Positions 37,237 to 48,555 of a DNA stretch of 64,000 nt are shown here, one piece after another; position 1 is the first letter of the stretch; each line of letters begins with the position of its first letter. The translations under genes were made by a program, and so were the position numbers. The stretch is from Gigaspora rosea. Lineage: Eukaryota; Glomeromycota; Glomeromycetes; Diversisporales; Gigasporaceae. The notes beneath the pieces are model-generated. The model was not told the origin of the DNA and ran no database searches. It saw only the letters and a list, made by a program, of their open reading frames with translations. Location: the NCBI GenBank assembly GCA_003550325.1, contig QKWP01001921.1, positions 14,955 through 78,954 of the forward strand. The letters run 5' to 3'.

Positions 37237-38850
37237 TATAATATAAAATTTTATTCAAAACAACTTTTTCGAAGTCATAAAGATAGATTATTTTAGTAAA
37301 AATCATTTTATCAAGGAGGTCTACAACAAAAAACCCTTCTCATCGATCACTTGTACAAATTTCTGAACAAAAGAAAAATAAAAAATTTTTTAGTAAAAGA
37401 CGAAGCAGCTACTAATACCGTATATTCTCGAAAATATGCTACTCCGAAAATAAGCTACCCCCTGATTTTTTTCAAAAATCTCAAAAAACGCGTTGGCAGT
37501 TGCTACATATAAAACTTTTTTTCTACTAAGTAAACTTCAAAAGTTCGATTAAGTAAGTTGTGTAGCGCACCAAAATACACCTACAGTAAAAATTTGGTGT
37601 CATTTGGACAACTTTTATTAGTATGTGCTAAAAATAAGCTATCCTATGTTTTTTCGTATAATTTTTGGCCCAAAAAAGGTAGCTTATTTTCGGGAATATA
37701 CAGTACTAGTTTTATAAAGGTCAACCTTTTATTCTGCCTAGAGGACTCCTTTATATATTCGGCATGCAAGCCAGAAGCGTCAGTTGTGCAAGATAATTGG
37801 CAGTGGATGCTCTTGGTATAAGAAATTCTGATGGAAGTTGTCTTTTATCGATAAAGGTGCTATAGCTTGGCTAGGTGGTAAACTAAAAAAATGAGTTTTT
37901 TAACATGCTCTTTAAGAATCTTTGGTTACAAGAACATATTCAACTATACACCCGCTATCATATTTTTGCTTAAAGTTTTTTTTCTGGAATTTTGGACGGA
38001 AAATGGGAGATACAGTGTACCCCCTTCAAAAGATCAGCACTGTTCCTATCCTAATTAGGAAGAAAGCATGCAGGTGGATAATCAAAAATGGACATGTAAT
38101 GAGACATGGCACATAGATGTAAGCAGATCTGTGGAGATTAAATACCAAATTGTTCTTTTATTTTTCTTTTATATACATATAATACTCTGGCGAGGCATTT
38201 TCTTGCGCAGTATTATATAATTTTTATCAAAGAATGTTCTTGAATATTCTTTTAAGAATATTCTCGAATATTTTTTTTCCTTTTTCTCTTTATTTTCTTC
38301 ATTTTTTCTTTTTTTTTTCTATATGTATGTCAGGACATATTCTTTTTTATGCTTTTTTCATCTTGTTCTTTTTTATTTTGAATTCTCGTCTAGATCATGT
38401 AGTTTTCCCATATTTTTTTACCCCTTTGTTTTCGTTCTTTTCTATCCCTTTTCGTATATCTTGTTTTTTGTTTTATTTTTTTGATTACACAGTTATTAGT
38501 TAGCAAACTATTCTGCTAGGACCTAGGTAAAAGAAGATTTAAGAAAAGAGGTGGTTATAATGAGCTGTAGAACTCGGCTGTTGATATATATATCTAGGCT
38601 TGCTTAACTACAGTATATAGAGAGGTCAATCAATTCTACTCTGGCAGGTCATAGACAGGTGCCTCGAGTAACTGGACAAACTACTTTTTACTTGTAAGGC
38701 AAGAATACTGGAAATAGTAATAGCATTTGATAATATAACTTTTTCTTTCGTAAATAAAAAGTGGTATGATCACCAGGCTAATATTATTAAAAAAAAAAAA
38801 CTGTTTTATAAGAAAAATCAAAAATTTCAAAAGTAAAACTTTTTTTACTA
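37237..38850. repeat. Left arm of long inverted repeat
   Basis: Pairs in inverted orientation with 40430-41606. Clear matching blocks are GACGAAGCAG (37398) with CTGCTTCGTC (41449), GCCAGAAGCGTCAGTTGTGC (about 37770) with its complement at about 41350, TACCCCCTTCAAAAGATC (about 38018) with GATCTTTTGGAGGGGGTA (about 41100), and the stretch near 38200 with that near 40940. Divergence and indels indicate age; no gene recognised in either arm. Confidence 0.75.
37418..37703. mobile_element. TA-flanked MITE (286 bp) with empty site in the opposite arm
   Basis: Ends CCGTATATTCTCGAAAATA and (reverse-complemented) CTGTATATTCCCGAAAATA are flanked by TA at 37416-37417 and 37704-37705. The opposite arm of the inverted repeat near 41437 lacks this sequence and reads straight across the target, so the insertion post-dates formation of the arms. 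Confidence 0.85.
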
Positions 38851-38923
38851 AAGCAATCTACTATTTTAACTTAAAAAATATTGTTTAGCATAAAATTTAC
38901 ATATAATATTTAAATGTAAATAA

Positions 38924-39456
38924 GGGGGCATCCAGAAATAACGTTATACAAGAGGGGGAGGGGGTCTGCCAAAATATAATGTTTTGTCTCTTAAATAGAA
39001 GGGAGGTCAAAAAAATGTAACGAAATTTTTAAAAAAAAATCGTCTAAAAACTGACTAGTGGTCCAAATTTAATGATTTTGGTACTATTCGATTCGTCTTA
39101 GTGAGAGGAGTCAAATGGTAACAATTTCATTTCATTTGGATCACTGAATTAAAGTTATTAGGCAAATATTATTGGTTATTATGTTTTCTTATAAAATGAC
39201 TATAAAATCAATAGTTTTTTGTGAATAACTATTGATCCAGGAATCCAAATGAAATAATTTTAGTATCATTGGATTCGTTTCACTGAGACGAATCGAATGA
39301 TACCTAAATCATCCAAATCGGATTACTGTATCACAATATATTCAAGTTTTTGTAAAATTTTATGTATAAATATGCGGATTTTGAAAAATTTTTTTATATA
39401 GTAGAGGGGTCAAGCCTACTATAAGGGGGTATATAACGTTATTTATGAATGCCCCC
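38924..39456. mobile_element. PIF/Harbinger-like MITE (533 bp)
   Basis: Ends GGGGGCATCCAGAAATAACG and (reverse-complemented) GGGGGCATTCATAAATAACG are flanked by TAA at 38921-38923 and 39457-39459. Same family as 35482-36016, including subterminal GAGGGGGAGGGGGTC and the inverted core modules. Confidence 0.85.
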
Positions 39457-39814
39457 TAAGTATAGTGGAAGTTCATTTTGATTGGTTGTTAAAATACACC
39501 GAAAAAAATGTAGATCATACCTTGGATAAATTATTGGCTATACCTAATAAAGTTTATTACAGTACTCATGAACTTTTAATACTCTTTAAAAACGCTTTTA
39601 TAGTACATTTAATACAGTTTGAGAATTACTATTTTTAATTTAAGTTTCACAAATTATAGATCTATATTATTTATTATGTGATAAATATATTATTTTACAA
39701 AAAATACTTAAAACAGTTTTATAATACATTATTATGCATACTCAAAAACTCTAAACACTACTACTATTACAACTTTTGTATTTATAAATGTTATATATTT
39801 ATAGCCTAAATATA

Positions 39815-40016
39815 CAGCCAACTCTCTCTAATCTGAACTGCTGGAACTACTTTTTTTTACTATATAAAAATTTGAAAAAGTTTAGTTTTCAAAAAGTTAT
39901 ATGGCTAATTCAAACTTTATAATAAAATTTACAAATGTTCTAGGGGATTTTGTTCAGTTTAGAAAGAGTTTAATAGTGTTCGGTTTAGAGAGGTTCTGAT
40001 TAAAGAGAGGCGACTG
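39815..40016. mobile_element. pogo-like MITE (202 bp)
   Basis: Ends CAGCCAACTCTCTCTAATCT and (reverse-complemented) CAGTCGCCTCTCTTTAATC are flanked by TA at 39813-39814 and 40017-40018. The right 150 bp closely match the right part of the element at 20482-21650, so this is an internally deleted derivative. Confidence 0.85.
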
Positions 40017-40429
40017 TATACAATAAAAGGTTTTAGAATAGTAATTCAAAATAATACTTTTTTTTTATTTGTAAAGTAAACAAGTCCAGTTAAAACAAAA
40101 TCTCACAATTTCACTTACTAATTGCTTAGATTGCCAAACTATCTTTTAACCTTTCAAAAAATTCACTTCTTATCTAGTTTCTTGAACTGCTATATCTCAC
40201 TGTATCTTTCATTAAAAAATAGCAGGTTTAAAGACGAAAAATAGGTTGCTTAAGTTTGTTGTTTCATTACATATTACAAAAAAAATTTTTATATGGCATG
40301 ATGATTTTTATTAATAAAAGTATTTTAAAAATTACAATTTACTATATAAATAAATGATTGTTGCCAATTATATTTATTCAAATTTTAGCCAATCAAAATG
40401 AACTTCTGCTATGCTATGTAAATATAGAT

Positions 40430-41606
40430 TAAATTAGTAAAAAAAAGTTTTATATGTGCTAATATTCAAAATTTTCGATTTTTCTTATAAAACATTTTTT
40501 TTTAGGACTTTGGCAGTCTTGCCGAAATCTAATAGATTTATTATTACTAAAAATTCCTTTTTAATACATTTACAATCCCCAGACTTCGACCTCATCTGGC
40601 TACAAAATAAATTTTGCGCTCAGATGCGACCAGCCACATCGGCTTACATATAAGCCAAAAAAAAAAATTCGTTAGCTATAGTTACAAACCAACTATGCTT
40701 CATAATCTACTCCTTCAAAAACTCCTTCTTTGAGCTTCTCATAAAGAAGAATAAAAACAAGGGGAAGATTAAAATAGGGGAACAAAACTAAATACCCGAC
40801 AAAATTAACCAAAAACCAAAATTATACATCCAAGAAAAATAAAACAAAAAGAAAAACCAAAGAAAAACCAAAGAAAAAATAAACTATGAAGGCATTAATA
40901 AACGATAAAAATTATATAATACTGCGCAAGGAAACGCCTCGGCAAAGTATTATATGTACATAAAGAAATCTAAAGGAATGTTCTAGAATTTATTTTCTGA
41001 AGATCAGCCTACTCCATTGCGCCACGTCTCATTACACGTCCGTTCCTGTTTATTCACCTGCATGCCTTCTTCCCGATTAGGATAGAAACAACAATGCCGA
41101 TCTTTTGGAGGGGGTACACCGAATTTCCCACTTTTCATCCAAAATTCTAGAAAGAAAAGACTTCGAGCGAGAATATGATAGCAGGAGTATGATAAAATAT
41201 GTTTTTGTAGCCAAAACTTTTAGAGAGTGTATTGAAAAACTCATTTTTTAGTTCACCGCCTAGCCAAAATATAATACTTTCGTCGACGAAGAAAAAAAAT
41301 GTTTGTATCTCCACTAGAATTTCTTGTACCAAGGGCAGTTATCTTGCACAACTGACGCTTCTGGCTTGCTTGCCAAATATATAAAGGAGTCTCCCGAGAG
41401 TTAAACAAAAAAAAGGTTGACCTTTATAAAAACCAGTATTATATCTGCTTCGTCTTTTACTAATAAAAATTTTGTTTTTCATTTGCTTAAAATTTTGGAC
41501 AAGTGATCGATGGGAAGAGTTGTATAGTAGCTTTTAATAAAATGTTTTTTTACTAAGACAATTTATCTTTATAACTTAGAAAAAGTTGTTCAGAATAAAA
41601 TTTTAC
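40430..41606. repeat. Right arm of long inverted repeat
   Basis: Counterpart of 37237-38850. It carries CATGCCTTCTTCCCGATTAG (about 41061), matched at about 38060, and TTTAGTTCACCGCCTAGCC, matched at about 37870. Ends against the TA-flanked MITE at 41611. No coding function seen. Confidence 0.75.
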
Positions 41607-41610
41607 ACTA

Positions 41611-42263
41611 TCCCTTAAACTGTAATTCAGGCAAATTTGCCTGGATTTTTTTAGAAATATTACATTTTTTTAAATAAAATAAAAATTTATTAAGCATATG
41701 GGGTATACTTTATTTATAGAATATTTTCTTTAAAATATATTTTATAAACTTAATTATGAAAATTTTTTAAAATTATTAATAAACTTTAAAGCAGTAAAAC
41801 TTTAAAGTTTTATTTTAAAATTTTTACTATAAAATTTTTCTTTAGGTTTTCTTAAATTTTATATATTCCCATCTATAAAAAAAATTTTCACTTCTAATAC
41901 AAGTTCTAATTTTTACAAGTAAATTACAAAAGTTGCAATAATAAAGTTGTAATCCTTTTTATAAACTATATCATTCTATTAATCAGGATGCTAGAGCTAA
42001 TATTTGTAAAGTTCGCCAAGAAAAAGTAGATAATTTTTTTGAATAAAAAATTTTTTAAAATTTGTCTATCTTTAGCTTATTAGCAACTTAAACTTTTTTC
42101 TTATAATATAAAATTAAATACTACTATAATATAATCATTATTTTCAAATATTATCAAAAAAAAATTTAATTAAATATCTTAAGTTTTAAAAAATATAGAT
42201 CATAAGCATATTTATAGCAATTTTCCAGCCAAATTTGCCTGGATTTGCTTACAGTTTAAGGGA
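41611..42263. mobile_element. TA-flanked MITE (653 bp)
   Basis: A perfect 15-bp terminal inverted repeat TCCCTTAAACTGTAA is followed by GGCAAATTTGCCTGG near the left end and AAATTTGCCTGG near the right. TA lies at 41609-41610 and 42264-42265. Interrupts the right terminal region of the 7.5-kb element. Confidence 0.88.
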
Positions 42264-42710
42264 TATACTTTGATATTGCTAATTTATTTTTTACATTTTA
42301 CTAGTAAAATTTTATTTTTTAAAAAATAAAAATTTTTGTTTACAAATTTGTGCGATTTGATTGGTCGGAATCAGAGGGTGCGACATGTTGCAAGTGTGCC
42401 AAATTTCTATTCCCATTATTTTATATTATTAACATAACTTGTTATTTTTATATTGTTATTAAATTGTACTAATATATTTTTAGCATTTTTAAAGATAACA
42501 TAGCTTGTTATTTTTATATTGTTATTAGATTGTACTAATATATTTTTAGCATTTTTAAAGATATAGGAATTATTTTTAGTAACTTTTTTAAAATTTTAAT
42601 TTCAAATATCTTATCAACTATTAAATCAAATTTAACAAAAATTTTTTGGTTTAATTTTATAACTATAAAATTAAAATAAAAATATTTTTATTAAATTTGT
42701 TAAGTAGGTA

Positions 42711-43116
42711 GGACCCCGAAATATATATAGATAGGTCAGGTTAATTATAGGGTTACTATAAAAGAAAAGATTTGCAAAAAAACTTCAAAAATAAGCAAAA
42801 AATTACTATAAATAGGGGACGTTTAACTTTAGGGTTAGGGTCGTTATATATTAGGTTAGATTAGATTTTAAATATATATATATATAAGCAAATTTGCCTT
42901 CCCGACATTTTTGATTAACACATCAAGATAGGTTTAGACTTCCGTTTTTTGTATTTTTCAAGATTTTCGCTTTTTTTTTTGCTGAAGATCATTAGCGATT
43001 GATCACATGATTTGTCTCTGCTTTAGATGACCCCTATAAATAGAAAAGATCTGCATAAAAAACCTCAAAAATAAGCAAACTCATACCTGACCTATCTATG
43101 TATATTTCGGGGTCCT
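42711..43116. mobile_element. MITE with GGACCCCGAAATATA ends (406 bp)
   Basis: Left GGACCCCGAAATATATATAG and right complement AGGACCCCGAAATATACATA form long terminal repeats; TAGATAGGTCAGG follows. Flanks agtaggta (42703-42710) and agtaggtg (43117-43124) match at 7 of 8. The central AACTTTAGGGTTAGGGTCG stretch is shared with 36672-36725. It probably belongs with the 9-bp-duplication elements at 43631 and 44341. Confidence 0.75.
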
Positions 43117-43441
43117 AGTAGGTGCCAAGATAGCTTTATTTAAAAAAAATTTGTTCTTTTTTTATTAATGTTCTCTATATATAAGCAATGTTTTTTTTTA
43201 AGACAGAGTAGATTTTGTACTTAAAAATATATATATATATTTTTTTTTAAAGTGAGGTCTTTCCTCTATATCCTTTATTATTTGAGTAAATTGTATACAT
43301 ATTTACTTATACATATAAAAATACTATACTAATGGGATATGAGGTAAGAGCTAATTTACTCTCGACCTATTCACAATATACTTATAATATAAATAATAAT
43401 TATTACAAATAAAAGTTTTTTAAATTATTGATTTAACCTCT

Positions 43442-43516
43442 GGGCCAATAGCATAGTGGTTATGCTTCAATGTACAAATCAAGAGATTGCTAGTTCAAAT
43501 TTCTCTAAAGATGAAA
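43442..43516 (+). repeat. tRNA-like SINE head (decayed)
   Basis: GGGCCAATAGCATAGTGGTT contains an A-box-like TAGCATAGTGGTTA, and TAGTTCAAATTTCT about 45 bp later resembles a B box. The acceptor and anticodon stems do not pair, so it is not a working tRNA. The ~100 bp after it (to the MITE at 43631) may be the SINE body. Confidence 0.45.
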
Positions 43517-43630
43517 TAATAAAACTAGCCAGTTAGAAAACTAAAACATCATGTAAAATCAAAACCCAAAATATCTCTAGATAGATTCAACTAGGCAATT
43601 GTTATTTTAAGAATCTGTGGTAGTGAAACA

Positions 43631-43926
43631 GAACCCCGGACATCTCTCATATAGGTCATAACTGGATTTTGGCCAATTTTGACCTAATTTGCTAAAAACG
43701 AAAAAATCTAATTATTTAAATAACTTTTGATCCAGTGATCAGAATTGAATGAACTTTTTTTGTTAGATGCGCCTCACTGAGAGCTTCATTTTAAAAAAAA
43801 GTTAATTCAAATTGGACCACTGGATGCTAAGATAATTGCCAAAAACTGATTTTTTGCTTTTCAAATTTCGGGGGTTTTTGCTGAAATGTGTAATGTATAA
43901 CCTCTGTACTACATGTCCGGGGTCCT
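43631..43926. mobile_element. MITE with 9-bp target duplication (296 bp)
   Basis: Ends GAACCCCGGACATCT and (reverse-complemented) AGGACCCCGGACATGT; duplication agtgaaaca at 43622-43630 and 43927-43935. A 9-bp duplication points to a Mutator-like mechanism. The interior holds the GATCCAGTGATC ... CTCACTGAGAG ... GGACCACTGGAT module. Confidence 0.85.
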
Positions 43927-44340
43927 AGTGAAACAAAATATGTTAGAACCCCAATTTGAAATAACTGAAGTTACAAAACATAACGTGAGGCCCAAGTTTG
44001 GATATACATGATACTATATAAACTTAAACCTGAAGAGTAAAATTCTTACTCAGTTTTGCTTCTAGTAGAACAACTTCTGAATCTGGCTTATCTGTAGGCT
44101 AGTGTAGTAGGTTGCATTTAGGTGCTATAAGAAGTAACTGGATGATGTCTGACTTAAAACAGTAATATAGTAGTTAATACATGTAATTTCTAGATATACA
44201 AAATTAAGCAGAGGTGAAACCCACCAAAAAGCAAAAAAAAAAGCTATTGATTTGCTTTATATAATTAAACTTGTAGTTTATAAAATTTATTAATAAATTA
44301 TAATTACTATATAATTAAACTTCAAAATATACTAAATTTA

Positions 44341-44612
44341 GGATCCTAAACATCTCTTATATAGGTCATTACTGGCCAATTTTGATCTAATTTGCTAAAA
44401 ATAACAAAACTATATTTACTTAAATAGCTTTTGATCCAGTGATCAGAATTGAATAAACATTTTTTGTTAGATGTACTTTACTAAGAGCTTTATTTTAAAA
44501 AAAAGTTCATTCAAATTGGATCACTGGATACAAAGATAATTGCAAAAAACTGTTTTTTTTGCTTTCAAATTTCAGTAAAGTATGACCCCTGTACTAGATA
44601 TCCAGGGGTCCT
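44341..44612. mobile_element. MITE with 9-bp target duplication (272 bp)
   Basis: Same family as 43631-43926 (about 80% similar by eye). The duplication is ctaaattta at 44332-44340 and 44613-44621. Terminal repeats are more eroded (GGATCCTAAACATC, AGGACCCCTGGATATC). Confidence 0.85.
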
Positions 44613-44621
44613 CTAAATTTA

Positions 44622-45853
44622 ATATATAAAAAACCACAAAAAATATTTAAAAAACTGTTTTTTAATAATTTTATTATTATTAATTAATATAAAAAAAGGC
44701 AATACTATACTAATTTTGAATATTTATTAGATTATTGTATATAAAAATTTTTTAAATATACTGTAAGTTCTAATTTTTAAAAATTTAATCTATTTTTTAA
44801 ATTGTACTAAATTTAGTACAAATTAATAAATTCAATCATTAATTATATTACAATTGCTCATATAATCACATAGTTGTGCATATAGTAAATTTTTTTAAAA
44901 AATGTGCTTATAAAGAAATTGTGCATATATGAGATTTTTTTCTTATAAATTAAATTATATCTTGGTCTAAATATAATGTGATAGATGATTATATAAGCTT
45001 TTATACAATCTAATTTTTTTAATACTATACTATATAAATTAAATGTTAAAAAATATAAAATCAATTTATATAAATTTTTATTAATAAATATTGTTAAAAT
45101 TGTACAAAAAAAAATAATCTTAATATTCAAATATACTGTATTTTAGAATAGATTTGATTAAATAATTAGCCCCCCAAAAAAAGTTTTTTTTGTATACTAA
45201 ATTTAGTACATTTAGTTTACTGAATAAACTATTGAATAAACTATTGCATCAAATAAAGATAAATATATAAACATGAACCGGTATTCTGGTTTGCTTTTGT
45301 CCAAAATTGATCTGATTGGAAATGGCGGAGGGTGATTTTCGATTTTCAAGGCAAAGACCACATTTAAGGAAGTTCGATTGTATTTTACGTGGAGTAAGGA
45401 GAAAGCGGGGGGTGTTTTTTTTTAATATACAACTTCACGGTGATGTTTTATTAAATTTTCACGCAGGTTTAAAAAAACAAAAACAAAAAATAGTAAAAAT
45501 TTAATAATAAATTATTAAGGACAGCCAGATTTCATGTGAATAATAGGAAAATCTATTTTCCGACAACTTTACATTTCTATTATTAATATATTGACAATAC
45601 ATGATTTGTAGACGACAAATTTATTTTCTTAACAGTTAATGCAGTACGAAAATTACAATTTTGAGAAATCGCGATTTTATATAGTTTAACGAATGCTCTG
45701 AGAAAAAAAAAAAAATAATAATAATGATTTTTAATATCAAATATTTCGAATATAAATAAATATAGCATCGAGGTGATATTCAAGTTCTTTTGAACAAACA
45801 AAAATTATTCAACCCACATGATTCGTCCTTTCGAGAATAGATCCGGTAACTTC
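44622..45853. other. No gene recognised
   Basis: Very AT-rich. A 62-codon plus-strand frame at 45316-45504 has somewhat higher GC in its first half but no motif. The last part is the 3' flank of the gene ending at 45854. Confidence 0.4.
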
Positions 45854-48471
45854 TTAATGAGAATCGCCCTTTGCAATCTTTTCTGATTGCTTATTTTCTT
45901 TTGTTTTTTTATATTCAGTTTGCAATTTTTGTAAAACTGGATCATATTGACTCTTTAATTTATTCAACACAGGGTCATATGGAGTTTGAACAACCAATGG
46001 TGGTACTTTATCACTTTCTTTACTTTCTTTTGTTGATTCTTTTTGTTCATTATTGACATTTTGAGATGCTATTACTGGAGTGTCACCCTGCTTTAAGGCT
46101 TGTGTTACTGTTTTAGTCGAACTTACAATGTCTTGAGCAACATTCCTTGCTGTGGACTTCAAAGACGTTATCTTTATTTCAATTTTTTTGATTTCTTCCT
46201 TTACTTTTAAAGTTGAACTATTAATTTCGGTAGTCAAAATCTGGGAAGTAGAACTAATATCTTTATCAACTTCATCATAAATTTTTTGATCAAGAATTAT
46301 TTTTCCTGCTTTGTTATAAGCATTTGTCTTGATATCACTAAGATTACGGTTCATAACAGCAATAAAATCTTTTTCCAATTCATTAACTTTTTCATTTAAA
46401 GTATCAAGTAATTCATCAGCACTTTTGATATTTGTTTTAACAGTATCTATCGTTTGTTTGGCATATTCAGATATTTTATCAATTTTGATTGTAATGTCAT
46501 CTTTAGAATCTTTTGTGAGCTCTTCAACAAATTTTGTAAGCTTGGATGGATAATCAGAACCTAATTTGTTAAGAGATATTATTTTAGCCTCAGTATCGTC
46601 CGACGTTTTCTTTACAGCGGAGTTTGCTTTAAGTTCATAATTCTTAAGAGCTATATTAGCATTTTCTCGAGCGCGGGATATGCTTGTAGTAGCAGTATCA
46701 CGAACAGCCTTAATAGCAGCGGTTATAGCAGCTAACTCTGTCTCTTCCCTAACCTTACGTTCAGCTTCTTCTTTAGCTTTACGTTCAGCTTCCTCTTTAG
46801 CTTTACGTTCAGTTTCCTCCTTGACTTTACGTTCAGCCTCTTCATTAGCTTTACGTTCAGCCTCTTCTTTAGCTTTACGTTCAGCCTCTTCTTTAGCTTT
46901 ACGTTCAGCTTCCTCTTTAGCTTTACGTTCAGCTTCCTCTTTAGCTTTACGTTCAGCTTCCTCTTTAGCTTTACGTTTAGCCTCCTCTTTAGCTTTGCGC
47001 AGCATCCTTACGTTCAGCTTCCTCTTTAGCTTCTAACTCTGTCTCTTCCCTAACCTTACGTTCAGCTTCTTCTTTAGCTTTACGTTCAGCTTCCTCTTTA
47101 GCTTTACGTTCAGCTTCCTCTTTAGCTTTACGTTCAGCCTCTTCATTAGCTTTACGTTCAGCCTCTTCTTTAGCTTTACGTTCAGCCTCTTCTTTAGCTT
47201 TATCTTTAGCTTTACGTTCAGCTTCCTCTTTAGCTTTACGTTTAGCCTCCTCTTTAGCTTTGCGTTCAGCTTCCTTTTTAGCAGCTTCCTCTTTAACATT
47301 ACGTTCAGCTTCCTCTTTAGCTTTACGTTCAGCTTCTTCTTTAGCTTTACGTTCAGCTTCTTCTTTAACTTTACGTTCAGATTCCTCTTTAGCTTTACGT
47401 TCAGCTTCCTTTTTAGCAGCTTCTTCTTTAGCTTTACGTTCATCATCCTTTTTAATAGCTTCCTCTCTAGCTCTACGTGCAGCCTCCTTGGCCTTACGTT
47501 CAGACTCCTTGGCCTTACGTTCAGCCTCCTTTTTAACTTTAGGATCTGATTTCTTTTTGTCTTTTATAAGTTCCGTAATGAAAGTAACACAATATTCGAC
47601 ATAAGGCTCGACATGAGGCTTGATATTAATTTCGTAAAATGGAACAACATGATTGTTGTAACTTTCTTTAACAACTTTTATTGATTGACTTAAAAATGGA
47701 GCAACATTTTCTTTGTATTGAATAATTACATTATCTTTTGATTTTTCCACCCAAGGAATAAATTTGTTATTGAACCAAGGTAGAACTTTCTTTTTATTAA
47801 AGTTAATAAGTTGTTCATAAGCAAGAATAGCTTGCTTTTGAGTTTTAATCAAATAAGGAGTAATTGTTTCCTTAGTCTTCCCATAGAATGAATCCACGCT
47901 ATCCTTTGCATTTTGATTGTAAAATTCATGAGCTTTCACCGCACCTTCTGAAGCAGGAATATATACATATTCGACAGATAAATCCTTAGCTTGTTGTATG
48001 TAAGGTTGAGCGGATTCAATGTAAGGGTCTATATGAGGTTTTGCATGAGTTTCATAGGCGATCAAAGCTTGTTTTCCATAATCAGCAGAATAAAGTTTAA
48101 CCTCGATAACTACGGGCTCAATATATTTGTGGAACCAATCGTGTGTAAGAATATACTGGGAGACACCGTTGTAACAAAAAATTTCGACAGGATATGAACA
48201 TTGTTTACGAGATCTACCATGACAAACGAAAAACACACCAAGTATATAAAATATTAATAAGGACTTAAACGAGAATAGACTGCCAAAAAATCCAGTTTTC
48301 TTTGGTTTCTTATTCTATAATGTAAAATTTAAATAAATAAAATGCATAATTTTTAAATTTGACTTTAGATCTTAAAATATATTAAATACCTTTCTTGTAG
48401 ATTTCTTAACTTTCGTCTGTTAATTAAAAATGAATTATTATTATTCTTGTATTTTCAATTTGATAAAGAGG

Positions 48472-48512
<41 letters not shown>

Positions 48513-48515
48513 ATA

Positions 48516-48555
<40 letters not shown>

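Larger units (their letters stand above)
34895..42414. mobile_element. 7.5-kb foldback element with perfect 9-bp target duplication (Mutator-like?)
   Basis: The left end GGGAAATAAATTTGTCG...TTGCAACATG and the right end (reverse complement GGGAATAGAAATTTGGC...TTGCAACATG) match over about 80 bp. A perfect 9-bp direct repeat, attatttta, lies at 34886-34894 and 42415-42423. Inside these ends lies a long inverted repeat (about 37237-38850 against 40430-41606). Nested in the element are PIF-like, pogo-like and TA-flanked MITEs and an assembly gap. No transposase was recognised. Terminal sequences match the 612-bp element at 19232-19843. Long inverted repeats with 9-bp duplication suggest a Mutator-like origin; that is inference. 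Confidence 0.7.

Noticed and set aside
43442-43516. Functional tRNA gene
   Set aside because: Box-like motifs are present but acceptor and anticodon stems do not pair; better as a SINE head.
46680-47604. Plus-strand frames rich in LRSASSLA
   Set aside because: Antisense shadow of the KAKEEAER-coding repeat.
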